Shown here: one piece after another, positions 46,771-58,636 of the stretch
Position numbering within the stretch: the stretch's first letter is position 1
Layout: the number at the start of each line of letters is the position of its first letter
From: Cenococcum geophilum 1.58
Lineage: Eukaryota; Ascomycota; Dothideomycetes; Gloniales; Gloniaceae
Direction: 5' to 3'
Assembly (NCBI GenBank): GCA_001692895.1
Contig: KV748233.1
Coordinates: 310,001-374,000 of the forward strand
DNA length: 64,000 nucleotides
Notes under the pieces: model-generated
What the model was told of the DNA's origin: nothing
The model's database searches: none
What the model saw: the letters and a program-made list of their open reading frames with translations, nothing else
Made by a program: the position numbers and the translations under genes

Positions 46771-48284
46771 TAGGGATATAAAGGTTATAGGGGATATAAG
46801 AGAGAGGACGCCCTGTAGGAAGATCCTTATAGATAGCTATAGTAAGCTTAAAACCGGGATAATTAAGAATTAGACTTAACGCGGTAAATATAACATTTAT
46901 AGCTAACTCTTAAAGGGTATATAGCTAACTAGTAAGAATAGGGGAAGAACCGGAGATAATAACAGATTTAGATATAAAAGCGCTAGTAGGAACACAAAAC
47001 ATAGGAATAGAAAGCTTTATATAAAATAAGTAGTAATTAGGGTATAGATATAAGAGACAAAAGTTTTAAATATCCTAGAGAAAGTAGAAATAAAAAAAGC
47101 AAGGAATAATAAAAAGGCAAATGACCCTTGCTGGGGGTCCGCTACCTATCTATTATATAGTGTAACTATAGTAACACAAACTACCGTCTTGTAAGGCCCT
47201 TACTAGACAGTTTAGACCTAAAGAAATACTATATCCTTACTATATAAGAGCCGTACTATAATACCTATATATAATTAACATATTGCCCCTAAGGATTCTA
47301 GCTCCTATATAAACTAAAAGCAGCTATATATATATGCTTTATAATCAGCAAGACTATTAGCCTATTCTTACAGTTATAGTAGGTAGTTAATCTAGATATT
47401 ATAGTTATAATAATCTAGATATATAGAGAACCGGTATAAATTATTAATGTATATAACCCTAGGGTTAAAGGGGTCCTATAAACAGAGAATATTATATTAG
47501 TAATAAGCCTACTTAAAACTAAAGGTATAGGGATATAAAGGTTATAGGGGATATAAGAGAGAGGACGCCCTGTAGGAAGATCCTTATAGATAGCTATAGT
47601 AAGCTTAAAACCGGGATAATTAAGAATTAGACTTAACGCGGTAAATATAACATTTATAGCTAACTCTTAAAGGGTATATAGCTAACTAGTAAGAATAGGG
47701 GAAGAACCGGAGATAATAACAGATTTAGATATAAAAGCGCTAGTAGGAACACAAAACATAGGAATAGAAAGCTTTATATAAAATAAGTAGTAATTAGGGT
47801 ATAGATATAAGAGACAAAAGTTTTAAATATCCTAGAGAAAGTAGAAATAAAAAAAGCAAGGAATAATAAAAAGGCAAATGACCCTTGCTGGGGGTCCGCT
47901 ACCTATCTATTATATAGTGTAACTATAGTAACACAAACTACCGTCTTGTAAGGCCCTTACTAGACAGTTTAGACCTAAAGAAATACTATATCCTTACTAT
48001 ATAAGAGCCGTACTATAATACCTATATATAATTAACATATTGCCCCTAAGGATTCTAGCTCCTATATAAACTAAAAGCAGCTATATATATATGCTTTATA
48101 ATCAGCAAGACTATTAGCCTATTCTTACAGTTATAGTAGGTAGTTAATCTAGATATTATAGTTATAATAATCTAGATATATAGAGAACCGGTATAAATTA
48201 TTAATGTATATAACCCTAGGGTTAAAGGGGTCCTATAAACAGAGAATATTATATTAGTAATAAGCCTACTTAAAACTAAAGGTA
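46771..48284 (+). repeat. perfect 757-bp tandem duplication within the LINE endonuclease
   Basis: Unit 46771-47527 is followed directly by 47528-48284. I compared the two copies along their length and saw no difference. The duplicated piece covers ORF1/ORF2 junction sequence and the first half of the endonuclease (through SLLKTKG). Confidence 0.9.
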
Positions 48285-49013
48285 TAGAGTTTATCCTATT
48301 AGGAGACATAAACCTCTACTACCCGTAGTAAGGGGGTATTTATATCGCTGCTAAACGATAGGCAGAGTGCCTACTAAAAGCTATAGATACCTAGGGCCTT
48401 AAGCTAGCTACCCCTAGAGTAATTATATAGCAATAAGGACCCGCTAAAAGTATAATTAACCTTATATTTATAGATAAAGGCCTATACTAGAGACTCGAAA
48501 GGTATAACCCTAAAGAAAAATAGGCACTTACCTTAGACTATATCCCTATCCAGATATAGCTAGATTTAGACATTAAGGCGTAACTAAATAGCAAAAGATA
48601 TATAATAAGGATGCTTAAGGCAGACAGTTTCCTTAATATAGTAAAATAATAACTCTAAGACCTAGAAGAAATCCACCTAATACTAAATAAGCGAGGCTTA
48701 TTAGCCACCCCTAAGGAAATCAACTAAAGACTAGAAAGGATCTAGGCAGCGATTAAAAATAGGCTAAAAGAGTACTGCCCGGTCTTAAAACTGGGCCCCT
48801 AGCATCAGGAAAAATTTTTTTGGGCACGTTGTCGCAAGCGAAAATCGGGGTCTGCAAAACCTGCGTAAGTCACGATTTTAGCGATTTGCGGCAACTTGCG
48901 GCGATTTGCTACAAATACATAGGCTACCCATATAAATCGCCGCAAATTGCGACTTAAGTAGACCCTAATTTTTGGCTGCAATAAAAACGCAACAAAAATA
49001 CTATAAAGCTCTA

Positions 49014-49075
49014 CACGAAGCTCTACACGAAGCTCTACACGAAGCTCTATACGAAGCTCTACACGAAGCTCTACG
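49014..49075 (+). repeat. 12-bp tandem repeat GAAGCTCTACAC
   Basis: About five copies of GAAGCTCTACAC with one-base variants, coding (A)LHEALHEA-like in one frame of a 129-aa open stretch (48972-49361). The frame has no recognised domain and I do not call it a gene. Confidence 0.85.
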
Positions 49076-49442
49076 TACAGAGGCTCTGCACGAGGCTTGC
49101 GCGACATACGGAGGCTCTACACGAAGCTCTGCATCGGGTCCCCGCTATATTCCCGATAGCCTCTACACGTGCCTCTGCCAAGTGTACCCCTTATCTATAT
49201 ACCTAGGTAGCCACCTTATTTTTTACCCTTCCTTCCTTACATCCTCCCTACCTAGGGAGGCACCAGAACGGCAGCCAGCTGAGGACCGTCGCCAGAACCA
49301 GACGACCGTCGCCGGAGCCAGACGACCACCGTTCGAATATACAGCCAGCGAACGGCCGTAGAGAACGATTTAAATTAATACAATTAATCGATCAATCGAA
49401 TCAGGCGGAGCCTTCAATCAGGCCAACCTTTCCCCTAAATTA

Positions 49443-49798
49443 CAGACAGGTAGGCACAGACAGTAGCACAGATAGAAGGCACAGATGGTAGACACAGACA
49501 GTAGGCACAGACGGTAGGTATAGACAGGTAGGCATAGACAGGTAGCACAAACAGGTAGGTACAGACAGGTAGGCACAGACAGGTAGGCATAGATAGGTAG
49601 GCACAGACANTAGGCATAGACAGTAGGCATAGGCAGGTATAGACAGACAGATAGATAGATAGATAGATAGGTAAGCAGGCAGACAGACAGGCAGGCAGGT
49701 AGGCAGGTAAGTAGGCAAGCAAACAGATAGGTAGGCAGGCAGGCAGACAGACAGGTAGGCAGGCAGGTAGGCAGGCAGGCAGGCAAGCAGGCAGGCAC
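49443..49798. repeat. tetranucleotide microsatellite (GGCA/GGTA/GACA)n
   Basis: About 355 bp of AGGCAGGTAGACAG-type tetranucleotides, with a purine-rich plus strand and one N at 49610. Long minus-strand frames here (PTCLPACL-type) only reflect the period and are not genes. Confidence 0.95.
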
Positions 49799-49983
49799 TA
49801 GGCCTAGTTAGGAAATCAGTACATGGCTAGCGGATTATCGGGAACACCGCCAATTAACGATTTGGAGCTTTTGCAAAAGGCTTCCCCCTCCTAAGTAGAT
49901 AGCTCTGTATTTTATATAGTTATAATATAAATATATTTAAAAGTATATTATAGCAACCTGTGGGGATATAGTTACGATTTATA

Positions 49984-50045
49984 TAGTTTATACAGTTTAT
50001 ACAGTTCGTACAGTTCGTACAGTTTGTATAGTTTATACAGTTTAC
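49984..50045 (+). repeat. 9-bp tandem repeat CAGTTTATA/CAGTTCGTA
   Basis: About seven copies of the 9-bp unit CAGTT(T/C)(A/G)TA in the right arm of the TIR element. Confidence 0.85.
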
Positions 50046-51033
50046 GCGCTATTTATTTATAAGGTAGCAAAATGCTAGCATTTATTTGGTAGTTAAGCGT
50101 TTTGCCGCAATTTGCTATCGGATGCTGCAATTTTGTTATAAAACGTACGGTTTACGCGAATCGCTATGGACCATATACGACCACCGCGATCGTACAGTTT
50201 GCGGCAATTTGCCGCAAACCGCAACAACCAGCCACAAAAAAAAAATCCTGATGTATACGCGATATATATAGTCTATATAATGCGCAGTTTTTATAGCTAG
50301 CCAACGACAAGTAAAAAGGAAATACTTAAGTAGCTATAACCCTAAAGATGAGAGATAATATAAAGACATAAGAAACTAGTTAAAGAATACCCTAAAAAAG
50401 AAGTAAGGAATAACTGGAGACAATTTATAAATAAGTATACTTCTAACCCAAGCCTCCCCTATAATAAAGGCCTGTAGGCTATAGTAAAATAGGTAAAAAA
50501 AAAGGTAGGGTAACTAGTAGAAGATCTATACCTACTACCCCTATAAAGAGCAGGGGAATTATAGGCTATTAATAATAACAATAAGAAGGCAAAGATCCTT
50601 ATAAAGAGGTTCTTCCCCTAACCAGCTTTAGCAAACCTTAGTAATATTATAGGTAAAGTACCGGTAACTCGCCTACGGGTTAACAGCGATATAATAACAG
50701 AGGAAATAGCCAGAACTATTAGCCGCCTTTTTAATAATATAGTACTAGGTCCAGATAGGATTTTAAATAAGGCCTTAAAGACCTATAGACTATTTATAGC
50801 ACCCTAGCTTACAGATATAGCTAGAGCATACTTTATTATAGGCTACTACTTATAACTCGGAAGATCTATAATAATAGTTATCCTATAAAAAGAAGGTAAA
50901 GCAGATTACTTAATCCTAGGAAGCTACCGCCCTATTACCTTAAAAAACACCCTTAGTAAGATCTTAGAAAAGGTAATAGCGGACTATATAGCAGACACGG
51001 CTAAGAAACACGCCCTACTACTATAGAGCTAAA

Positions 51034-51246
51034 TGTTACGGCACTGGCAGAAAGCGGCAGCTATGGTAGACATAGAGCTTATATAACTCTTACGTAACTA
51101 GGGATTGTATATAACTCCTTACGTTACTACTTATCTTTTCCTTTCCTCTTCTTTAGCTTTAGATTCTCGTTTATAGACAATCTAATCATACAGGCTTGCG
51201 CGTCCCTTTTGCCGTGCCTATGCCTTAATTAACTAAGTCGCTAATA
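51034..51246 (+). repeat. 5' LTR of the chromovirus (213 bp)
   Basis: TGTTACGGCACTGGCAG to GCTAATA. Compared with the 3' LTR it has an 11-bp extra segment (CTCTTACGTAA) and several CA-to-TA changes, including the terminal CA turned to TA. Confidence 0.88.
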
Positions 51247-51470
51247 TTATTTAAAGCTCACTCTACTCTTTCTTCCTAAGAAGGAACTTAAATATATCTA
51301 TAAGACTATAAACAGGATAAGAACATAGAATAGAACCCTAAGGACATCGCTAGGACCACAGGACAGAACCTAAAAGAAAAAAACAGAACCCTAAGGAAAG
51401 GACCTATAAGACACACACAGACCAGAACCCCTAAAGAAATTACCCGGAATTACCTAACACCCCTACCACT

Positions 51471-52560
51471 ATGCCACAAAACACAGTAGCAGGTAAAGCA
51501 GCTATAGGACCCTTAAATACTTCAGATAAAGAAATAATTAACGTTTTAACCCCCTAGGCGGAGCTTACGGCTACTAATGCCGAAATTAAACGACTGTAAG
51601 AGCTGCTTAAAGCTAGAGATACCCCTATATCTAATAATAAGTTATTATTAGACAACTAAAGACTTACTATAGTCCTTTAGGCCCTATCCTAGCGCCTTAG
51701 TGGATTTACTAAGACCTATATAGCACTAAAGCGGTCAGCAAAGGTCGTGGATCCCCCGCTACTTATAAACGGAACCAACCCTATATTTAATAATTAGAAG
51801 CTTTAATTACGGGATAAGCTTAAAGTTAATACAGACTACTTCCCTAACGCCCGAGCTAGAATAGCCTATATCTTTAGCCGTACTGGCGAAGACGCCCAGA
51901 CATATTTACGCCCGCGATATACTAAAGACTTAGCAAACCCCTTTATCTCTAAAAAAGAAATAATTAAACACTTGTCTTTTATTTATAAAAACCCTTTTAA
52001 AGTATAAAATGCCCGCCTTAGCTATAAAAGCCTAAATATAAAAATAACGGAGACCTTTTCGGCCTTCTAAACCCGCTTTCTATACCTAGCTAAATAGGCC
52101 TAAATCTCCTAGAAAGACCTACTACCAGACCTCTTTAATAAGCTTACTATAGACCTATAGCGGGCCGTATTACTAGCTTATACTATAGTATAGACATTAA
52201 AGGAACTTATGGACTATTACCTAGCTATTAACTAAGGCCTCCGTTAAATTAAGGCACGCGCTAATTAGCTAAAAACTAAAAACCTTATAAACCAGGCCGT
52301 AAGTACGGCGAGTACGGCATATAGTGCCCTAGCATAATCGGCAACTCCTATAGTTAACCTGGCAGCTAGCCACGCAGCTACCTCTACTATAGGCCCGGTA
52401 TATACCCAGCCTATATATAGCGACCCCTATATATAGGCCCTTAGCGATTAAGGAGCTTGCTTCTTATACGGTTAAATAGGTTACCCTATAAGGAACTGCC
52501 TAATAAAGGTAAAGATAAACGAGGTCCTATTAATTTAGGAGGATAGTACGGAGCCGGAAA
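51471..52560 (+). pseudogene. chromovirus gag, decayed
   Basis: Plus-strand text from ATG 51471 is followable with many TAG/TAA in Gln/Trp positions: DPPLLINGTNPIF, AYIFSRTGEDAQTYL, RPRYTKDLANPF and DYYLAIN. The motif order fits Ty3/gypsy Gag, including a degraded CCHC-like area (about 52450-52500, ACFLYG then GYPIRNC). Confidence 0.6.
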
Positions 52561-53689
52561 AAGAGGAACCCTAAAGGAAGACTTCTCTCTAGGGTTAAAA
52601 GGGATTGATATATTATATATTAATCTAGGTTGGCTAGTTAGTAGAAGAAGCTATACTATCCCTTATACTTTATTCCGTAATAGATATTAAGTTTTAACCT
52701 CTACTTTAGCTAACTTAGGAGTAAATGCCTTTACCTTAATTAACATAAAGCGCGCTATAAAACTAGCTGACTTTTTAAATACACCCTTTAAAGAACTACC
52801 CAAACTAATCCCTATTTGCGGTTATAACGGATAAATAGGGCTACCTATTATAACTATCTTGCGGATCTACCTCCGTGTTAATAGACGAAGGCAGTATAAC
52901 ATCCCCTTCCTTATTACGGATCTTAAAAGCTATAATATAATCTTAGGGAGAAAATAGCTGGCCTATTTAGGATTATAGCTTAACGTATAAAACAGGCAGC
53001 TTATTTAGCCCAAAACTATACCCCTAACGCCTTCCTTTATAAAAGAGATTAGTATTATAATAGAAAACCTTATACGGCTATAGATAAATACCGTTTACTA
53101 GGCTAATACAACGCGTAGGGATTAGGCTTTTAAGAAGGATATATAGCTTAATCCGTAACGGATCCGTATACTACGCCGCCCCCAGACTACCTATGTTACA
53201 CCACCCGCACTAGAGACTTAGGAAGTTAGTAGTAGCCTAGCTAAGTCCCTAATAGAGAACTTAAGCCCTACGCAGCTATAAAGGAGGCTAGAGATATTAA
53301 ACGATACACTAAACTAATAGATAGAAAGAATAACTTACGGAAAATGGAATGTAAGCTAAGGAAGACTATAAACCCTATACCGTAAAATACGGCCTAATAA
53401 ATATCCGTAAAGAAACCCACGGACCTCCCACCAGTTAATATCTACTATATTGGCGCTATAGGATTCTACTAAAACCTAGTTTAGCCTAATACTGTTGCCT
53501 TTATAACTAGCTTATACAAAATTAATTAAATAATTAAAGAGAAAAAAGCCCTAGCCTAAGAGAAAGGCAAGCTTATAGATAAGGAGCTAGTAGAACAGAA
53601 ACTACCCCATTAATACTAGAAATTTAAAAACACCTTCTCTAAAGTAGCGTCTAATATACTTCCGCCTTACCAACTATATAACTATAAGA

Positions 53690-54960
53690 TTAAAATCGAG
53701 CCGGATAAGGTAGTTACCCTTAGCTATAGCCCCCTCTGATAGTAATCTACTGCCGAATTATAGGCCATAAAGTAGTATTTTATTGATAACCTAGATAAGG
53801 GCTTTATTAAGCCTAGTTAAGCCCCTTTTAACTTACCTATTTTCTTTACCAAAAAGCTAAATAGAGGACTTCGTTTCTGTATTAACTACCATAAGCTTAA
53901 TAATTTAACCCTTAAAGACCGCTACCTACTGCCTTTATTTAATAAGACTTTGGCCCAAATAAGTAGAGCTAAGATCTTTACAAAGCTTAATATCTGCTAG
54001 GCTTTTTACCAAATTAGGATAAACCCTAAATTAGAAAACCTTACTATATTTTAGACCTATTACGGAACGTATAAATATAAAGTACTGCCTTTTAGACTAA
54101 TTAACGGACCGGCCACATACCAACGATATATAAATGATGTACTATTTAACTACCTTAATAACTTCTATATAGTATACCTGGATAATATTATAATCTACTC
54201 TAAAAATAAACTAGAACATAAAGAGCATATCTATAAAGTCCTATAATGGCTTTAAGAAGCTGGCCTCTAAGCCGATATTAAGAAGTTAGAATTTAGTGTT
54301 AAGCGTATAAAGTACCTAGGGCTTATTATAAGTATAAATGGGATTAAGGTAGACCTAGAAAAGACGGCTATAATTAACTAATGGGTACCCCCAAGGACCG
54401 TAAAGGGGGTGTAGTTATTCTTAGGGTTCTATAACTTCTACCAACACTTTATTAAGAACTACAGTAGGATTACCCGGCTACTAAGCCTACTTACCTATAA
54501 GGACCGGCCCTTTTACTTTAATACCGTATATAGGCAGGCCTTTAACAAGCTTAAGAAACGACTAATCTTTGCTCCCTTACTCGCCTACTTTAACCTAGAA
54601 TGGCCCTTAATGCTAGAAACCGATGCCTTAGATGGTGTTATAGCTGGCATTTACTCCCAAAAGTAGATAGACGGAGAATGGCACCCTATTGCTTACTATT
54701 TAAAGACTATAGTAGATGCTAAGCTAAACTACCCAATTTACGATAAAGAAATGCTAGCTATTATCTCTAGCTTTTAGCACTGATGAGCCTAACTAAAAGG
54801 CACCCCCAAGTCTATTTAGGTAGTTTCCGATTATAAGGCCTTAGAATATTTTATAATAATAAAGGCCCTTATAGCCCAATAGGCGCGCTAGGCGGACACC
54901 CTATCTTAGTTTAACTTCCTAATTATATATAAGCCAGGCGCTACTAACTGTACGGACGCT
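53690..54960 (+). pseudogene. chromovirus reverse transcriptase and RNase H, decayed
   Basis: RT blocks: FFTKKLNRGLRFCINYHKLN (about 53841), KDRYLLPLF, AKIFTKLNIC, LPFRLINGPATYQRYINDVL, and the catalytic-box region YLDNIIIYS (about 54177), where the usual YVDD/YLDD has an N in the last slot. RNase H side: FAPLLAYFNLEWPLMLETDA (about 54570), GEWHPIAYYLK, and NYPIYDKEMLAII. Multiple in-frame TAG/TAA show it is dead. Confidence 0.8.
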
Positions 54961-55329
54961 CTTATAAGGCGTAAATAGGATATAAATGACTAGATAGCTG
55001 TAAAGATCTTATTATAGACCTAAGCGCTATTATAACTAGAGTACCTTAACTTTTGGATATAGGCAGAACTAAATACAGACTTTTTAGATGCTAAGATATG
55101 CCCTATTAACTCCATGGAACTAGACCTTATTAATAAACTGCTATAGGCAAACTATACGGCCCCTTCTCTATAGGAGTACCGCAAAAAGGCAAAGAATATT
55201 TCCAGCCTATAGTCCCTTAAAAGTGGACTACTTAAGTACTATAAACAGCTAGTAGTAGCAGAGGAACAGAACTTACGGACTTAGCTTATTACTAAAGCAT
55301 ATACCTAGGTCTCTATAGCCTACCCTAGA

Positions 55330-55498
55330 AAAAATAAGACCTATAGAATTATTAGCGACCGCTACTACTGGCCCGGAATAATTATAGATATTAACCGCTA
55401 TATATAGAACTGCAATAACTGCTATAGGTTTATAATTCTACGAGATAAGATCCTAGGACTATTAAAATCCCTCCTAATACCTAACCGCCCCTAGTAAT
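55330..55498 (+). pseudogene. chromovirus integrase, N-terminal zinc-binding part
   Basis: RYYWPGIIIDINRYI followed by NCNNCYRF is the HHCC-type end of gypsy integrase. The frame is cut by the nested LTR element 1 bp after the visible segment. Confidence 0.7.
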
Positions 55499-55503
55499 AT
55501 ATC

Positions 55504-55673
55504 TGTCTAAATAAGGTTCTGTAATATAGTAGACACAGTTACTTATAACCAACTAGGTTAACCACGTAAGCTAAGCGAGCTTAGGAGATCCATTAAATTC
55601 CACCTATAGAAGTAGAGAGGAGAAAGAAAGAAATCAATTAAGACTAAAAACCCCCCCTACCGTGATCCGAACA
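55504..55673 (+). repeat. LTR 1 of the tandem element
   Basis: 170 bp, TGTCTAAATAAGG to GATCCGAACA. Least RIP-changed end sequence of the three. Confidence 0.85.
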
Positions 55674-56112
55674 CTAATTAGTGCTGTATAGATCAGCAAG
55701 GTATAACAAAGAAAGGCACTATCTGATTTTCTAGACCTCTTATTAAAGGCTAAGAATTAAGGTATTACTTACTAAGCCTAAAGGCCAGTTTGTGAGGTTA
55801 CTTGCGCTTCTAACCTATATCCATTACGCCTTTAGAGTAATTAGTTTATAGGTATATCCACGCTTTTAGTCTAACTATTAAATTAACTACGGAACTAAAA
55901 AGATAGCTACCTCCGCAACAAATACTAACGTAATGGCTACCTCTACGTCAAATACTAAAAAATAGGAGACTAAAAAATAGGAGACTGGAATTAATGCGAC
56001 CGTAACTAACATTAAGGAAATTAAGGCATTTGTTAATTGGCGTTTATTAATATACAAGGAGAAGGGATAGAAGGGATTCGACCTATAGGAGAGCTTTGTT
56101 AACAATTTTAAG

Positions 56113-56544
56113 TTGTTTATAAGGGATATACTTAATAACCTTAGCAAGGATCAATTAAAGGAGATTAGGGATTACCTCCGTAAAAATAGGGTATATATAC
56201 GGAAGGAGGCAAGGAAGTTAATTGCAGACGGTCTTTTAGGAGTTATTTACAAACCAACTCCTTCAAAATGGCCTGCCGATAACTCTGTTAACGACCCTAC
56301 TGACGACGACCCTACCGACGGCCCTACTAACGACCCTACCGATGACCCTATTGACGACCCTACCGACGACGACCCTACCGACGGCCCTACCGACGGCCCT
56401 ACCGACGGCCCTACCGACGGCCCTACCGACGGCCCTACCGACGGCCCTACTGACGACCCTACTGACGGCCCTACCGACGGCCCTACTGACGACCCTACCG
56501 ACGACCCTACCCTAGCTCTACTATTACTACTAACTACGACCTAA
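56113..56544 (+). pseudogene. gag-like frame with GPTD/DPTD repeats, copy 1
   Basis: A 143-aa open stretch: a charged N-terminal segment (LNNLSKDQLKEIRDYLRKN), then about 18 tetrapeptides GPTD/DPTD from a 12-bp unit (GGCCCTACCGAC, about 56290-56510). Text after the array, more clearly read in copy 2, shows REITNLAKLYTDEVKYS and FKFKIFKNY, which resemble Gag of fungal LTR elements (NLAKLYTDE-KYSG-D-FKL-IF). The open stretch is one piece of a broken gag. Confidence 0.6.
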
Positions 56545-56994
56545 GCTATAGACTAGCTCGCCCTATAAGGAAGCTATGGAAGAGAGATTACTAACTTAGC
56601 TAAGCTTTATACGGACAAAGTTAAGTACTCTAGTAAATAAGACAACTTTAAGTTTAAGTTTAAGATCTTTAAAAACTACTGCCTCTAAGCCGGCGTCCCT
56701 AAGTAGGCCTATATCATTACTATCCCAACTATACTCCGTAGGCTTACTTTTAAGTTTCCTAGGTACCTTTAGTACTCTATATATATAAGACCTCCTAAAT
56801 AGCTATAACAACCATAGCAGCTTTAGTAATTTTAGTAGCTAAAGCCCCTAGAAACGGCATGAATATAATTAGGCTATAGGCTACTAAATAGGTAGAGAGA
56901 ATAGGAGATAAGGAGGATGGAATAGGGATAGAGACTATAGACCCATTTACTAGTATCTTTTTATTTCTTTTTCTTATTTCTTAGTTATTACTAG

Positions 56995-57164
56995 TGTTTA
57001 AATAAGGTTCTGTAATATAGTAGATATAGTTACTTATAACTAACTAGGTTAACTATATAAGCTAAATAAGCTTAGGAGATTTATTAAATTCCACCTATAG
57101 AAATAGAGAGGAAAAAGAAAGAAATTAATTAAGACTAAAAACCCCCTTTACCGTAATCTAAACA
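56995..57164 (+). repeat. LTR 2 (shared middle LTR)
   Basis: 170 bp, TGTTTAAATAAGG to CTAAACA. More CA-to-TA changes than LTR 1. Confidence 0.85.
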
Positions 57165-58461
57165 CTAATCAGTGCTATATAGATTAGCAAGGTATAATAA
57201 AGAAAGGCACTATTTAATTCTCTAGACCTCTTGTTAAAGGCTAAAAATTAAGGTATTACTTACTAAGCCTAAAGGCCAGTTTATAAGGTTACTCGCGCTT
57301 TTAACCTACGTCTATTACGCCTTTAGAGCAACTAGTTTATAGGTATATCTACGCTTCTAGTCTAACTATTAAATTAACTACGGAATTAAAAAGATAGCTA
57401 CCTCCGCAACAAATACTAACGTAATAGCTACCTCCGCGTTAAATACTAAAAAATAGAAAACTAAAAAATAGGAGACTGAAATCGATACGACCGCAACCAA
57501 CATTAAGGAAATTAAGGCATTTGTTAATTAGCGTTTATCGATATACAAGGAGAAGGGATAGAAGGGATTCGACCTATAGGAGAGCTTTATTAACAATTTT
57601 AAGTCGTTTATAAGGGATATACTTAATAACCTTAGCAAGGATTAATTAAAGGAGATTAGGGATTACCTCCGTAAAAATAGGGTATATATATGGAAGGAGG
57701 CAAGGAAGTCAATTACAGACGGTTTTTTAGGAGTTATTCACGAACTAACTCCTTCAAAATGGCCTGCCGACGACTCTGTTAACGACCCTACCGACGACGA
57801 CCCTACCGACGGCCCTACCAACAACCCTACCGACGACCCTATTGACGACCCTACCGACGACGACCCTACTGACGGCCCTACCGACGGCCCTACCGACGGC
57901 CCTACCGACGGCCCTACCGACGACCCTACTGACGGCCCTACCGACGGCCCTACCGACGACCCTACCGACGACCCTACCCTAGCTCTACTATCACTACCGA
58001 CTGCGACCCAAGCTACAGACCAGCTCGCCCTATAAGGAAGCTACGGAAGAGAGATTACTAACTTAGCTAAGCTCTATACGGACGAAGTTAAGTACTCTAA
58101 TAAACAAGACAACTTTAACTTTAAGTTTAAGATCTTTAAAAACTACTACCTCTAAGCCGGCGTCCCTAAGCAGGCCTATATTATTGCTGTCCCAACTATA
58201 CTCCGTAGGCTTACTCTTAAGTTTCCTAGGTACCCCTAGTACTCTACATATATAAGACCTCCTAAACAGCCACAATAACCATAGTAGCTTCAGCAATTTT
58301 AGTAGCTAAAGCCCCTAGAAACGGCACGAATACGATTAGGCTATAGGCTACTAAATAGGTAGAGAGAATAGGAGATAAGGAGGATGGAATAGGGATAGAG
58401 ACTATAGACCCATTTACTAGTATCTTTTTATTTCTTTTTCTTATTTCCTAGTTATTGCCAG
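57165..58461 (+). pseudogene. second internal copy, gag-like with GPTD/DPTD repeats
   Basis: Aligns with 55674-56994. The GPTD array is shorter (about 57780-57975). Stops interrupt the N-terminal part. Downstream text on the plus strand continues EITNLAKLYTDEVKYSNKQD-like with few stops. Confidence 0.6.
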
Positions 58462-58631
58462 TGTCTAAATAAGGTTCTATAATATAGTAGACACAATTAC
58501 TTATAACTAACTGGGTTAACTACGTAAGCTAAGCAAGCTTAGGAGATCCATTAAATTCCACCTATAGAAGTAGAGAGGAGAAAGAAAGAAATTAATTAAG
58601 ACCAAAAACCCCCCCTACCGTGATCCGAATA
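58462..58631 (+). repeat. LTR 3 of the tandem element
   Basis: 170 bp, TGTCTAAATAAGG to GATCCGAATA; the terminal CA is changed to TA. Confidence 0.85.
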
Positions 58632-58636
58632 ATATC

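Larger units (their letters stand above)
48802..50253. mobile_element. 1.45-kb terminal-inverted-repeat element inserted in the LINE
   Basis: It splits the LINE between KEYCPVLKL (left) and RKYLSSYNPKD (right). The left end GCATCAGGAAAAATTTTTTT and the reverse complement of the right end (CATCAGGATTTTTTTTTT) match, followed by GTTGTCGCAA / GTTGTTGCGG. TA lies outside each end, allowing one base of slippage. Subterminal GCGATTTGCGGCAA-type words repeat in both arms. No transposase is visible, so non-autonomous. The inside holds several simple tandem arrays, listed separately. Confidence 0.65.
55499..58636 (+). mobile_element. non-autonomous LTR element in tandem form (LTR-internal-LTR-internal-LTR)
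   Basis: Three 170-bp LTRs (55504-55673, 56995-57164, 58462-58631) start TGTCTAAATAAGG or TGTTTAAATAAGG and end GAACA/GAATA. Internal parts are 1321 and 1297 bp and align along their length. The whole is flanked by the 5-bp duplication ATATC (55499-55503 and 58632-58636), so it behaves as one insertion in the chromovirus integrase. The internal part carries a gag-like frame but no protease, RT or integrase, so it must rely on another element. Confidence 0.85.

Noticed and set aside
48972-49361. 129-aa plus frame with LHEALHEA repeats
   Set aside because: Produced by a 12-bp tandem array inside a non-coding TIR element; no domain, no start context.
49418-49798. Long minus-strand frames rich in Cys-Leu-Pro (about 95-126 aa)
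   Set aside because: They arise in all three frames from a tetranucleotide microsatellite; not a gene.
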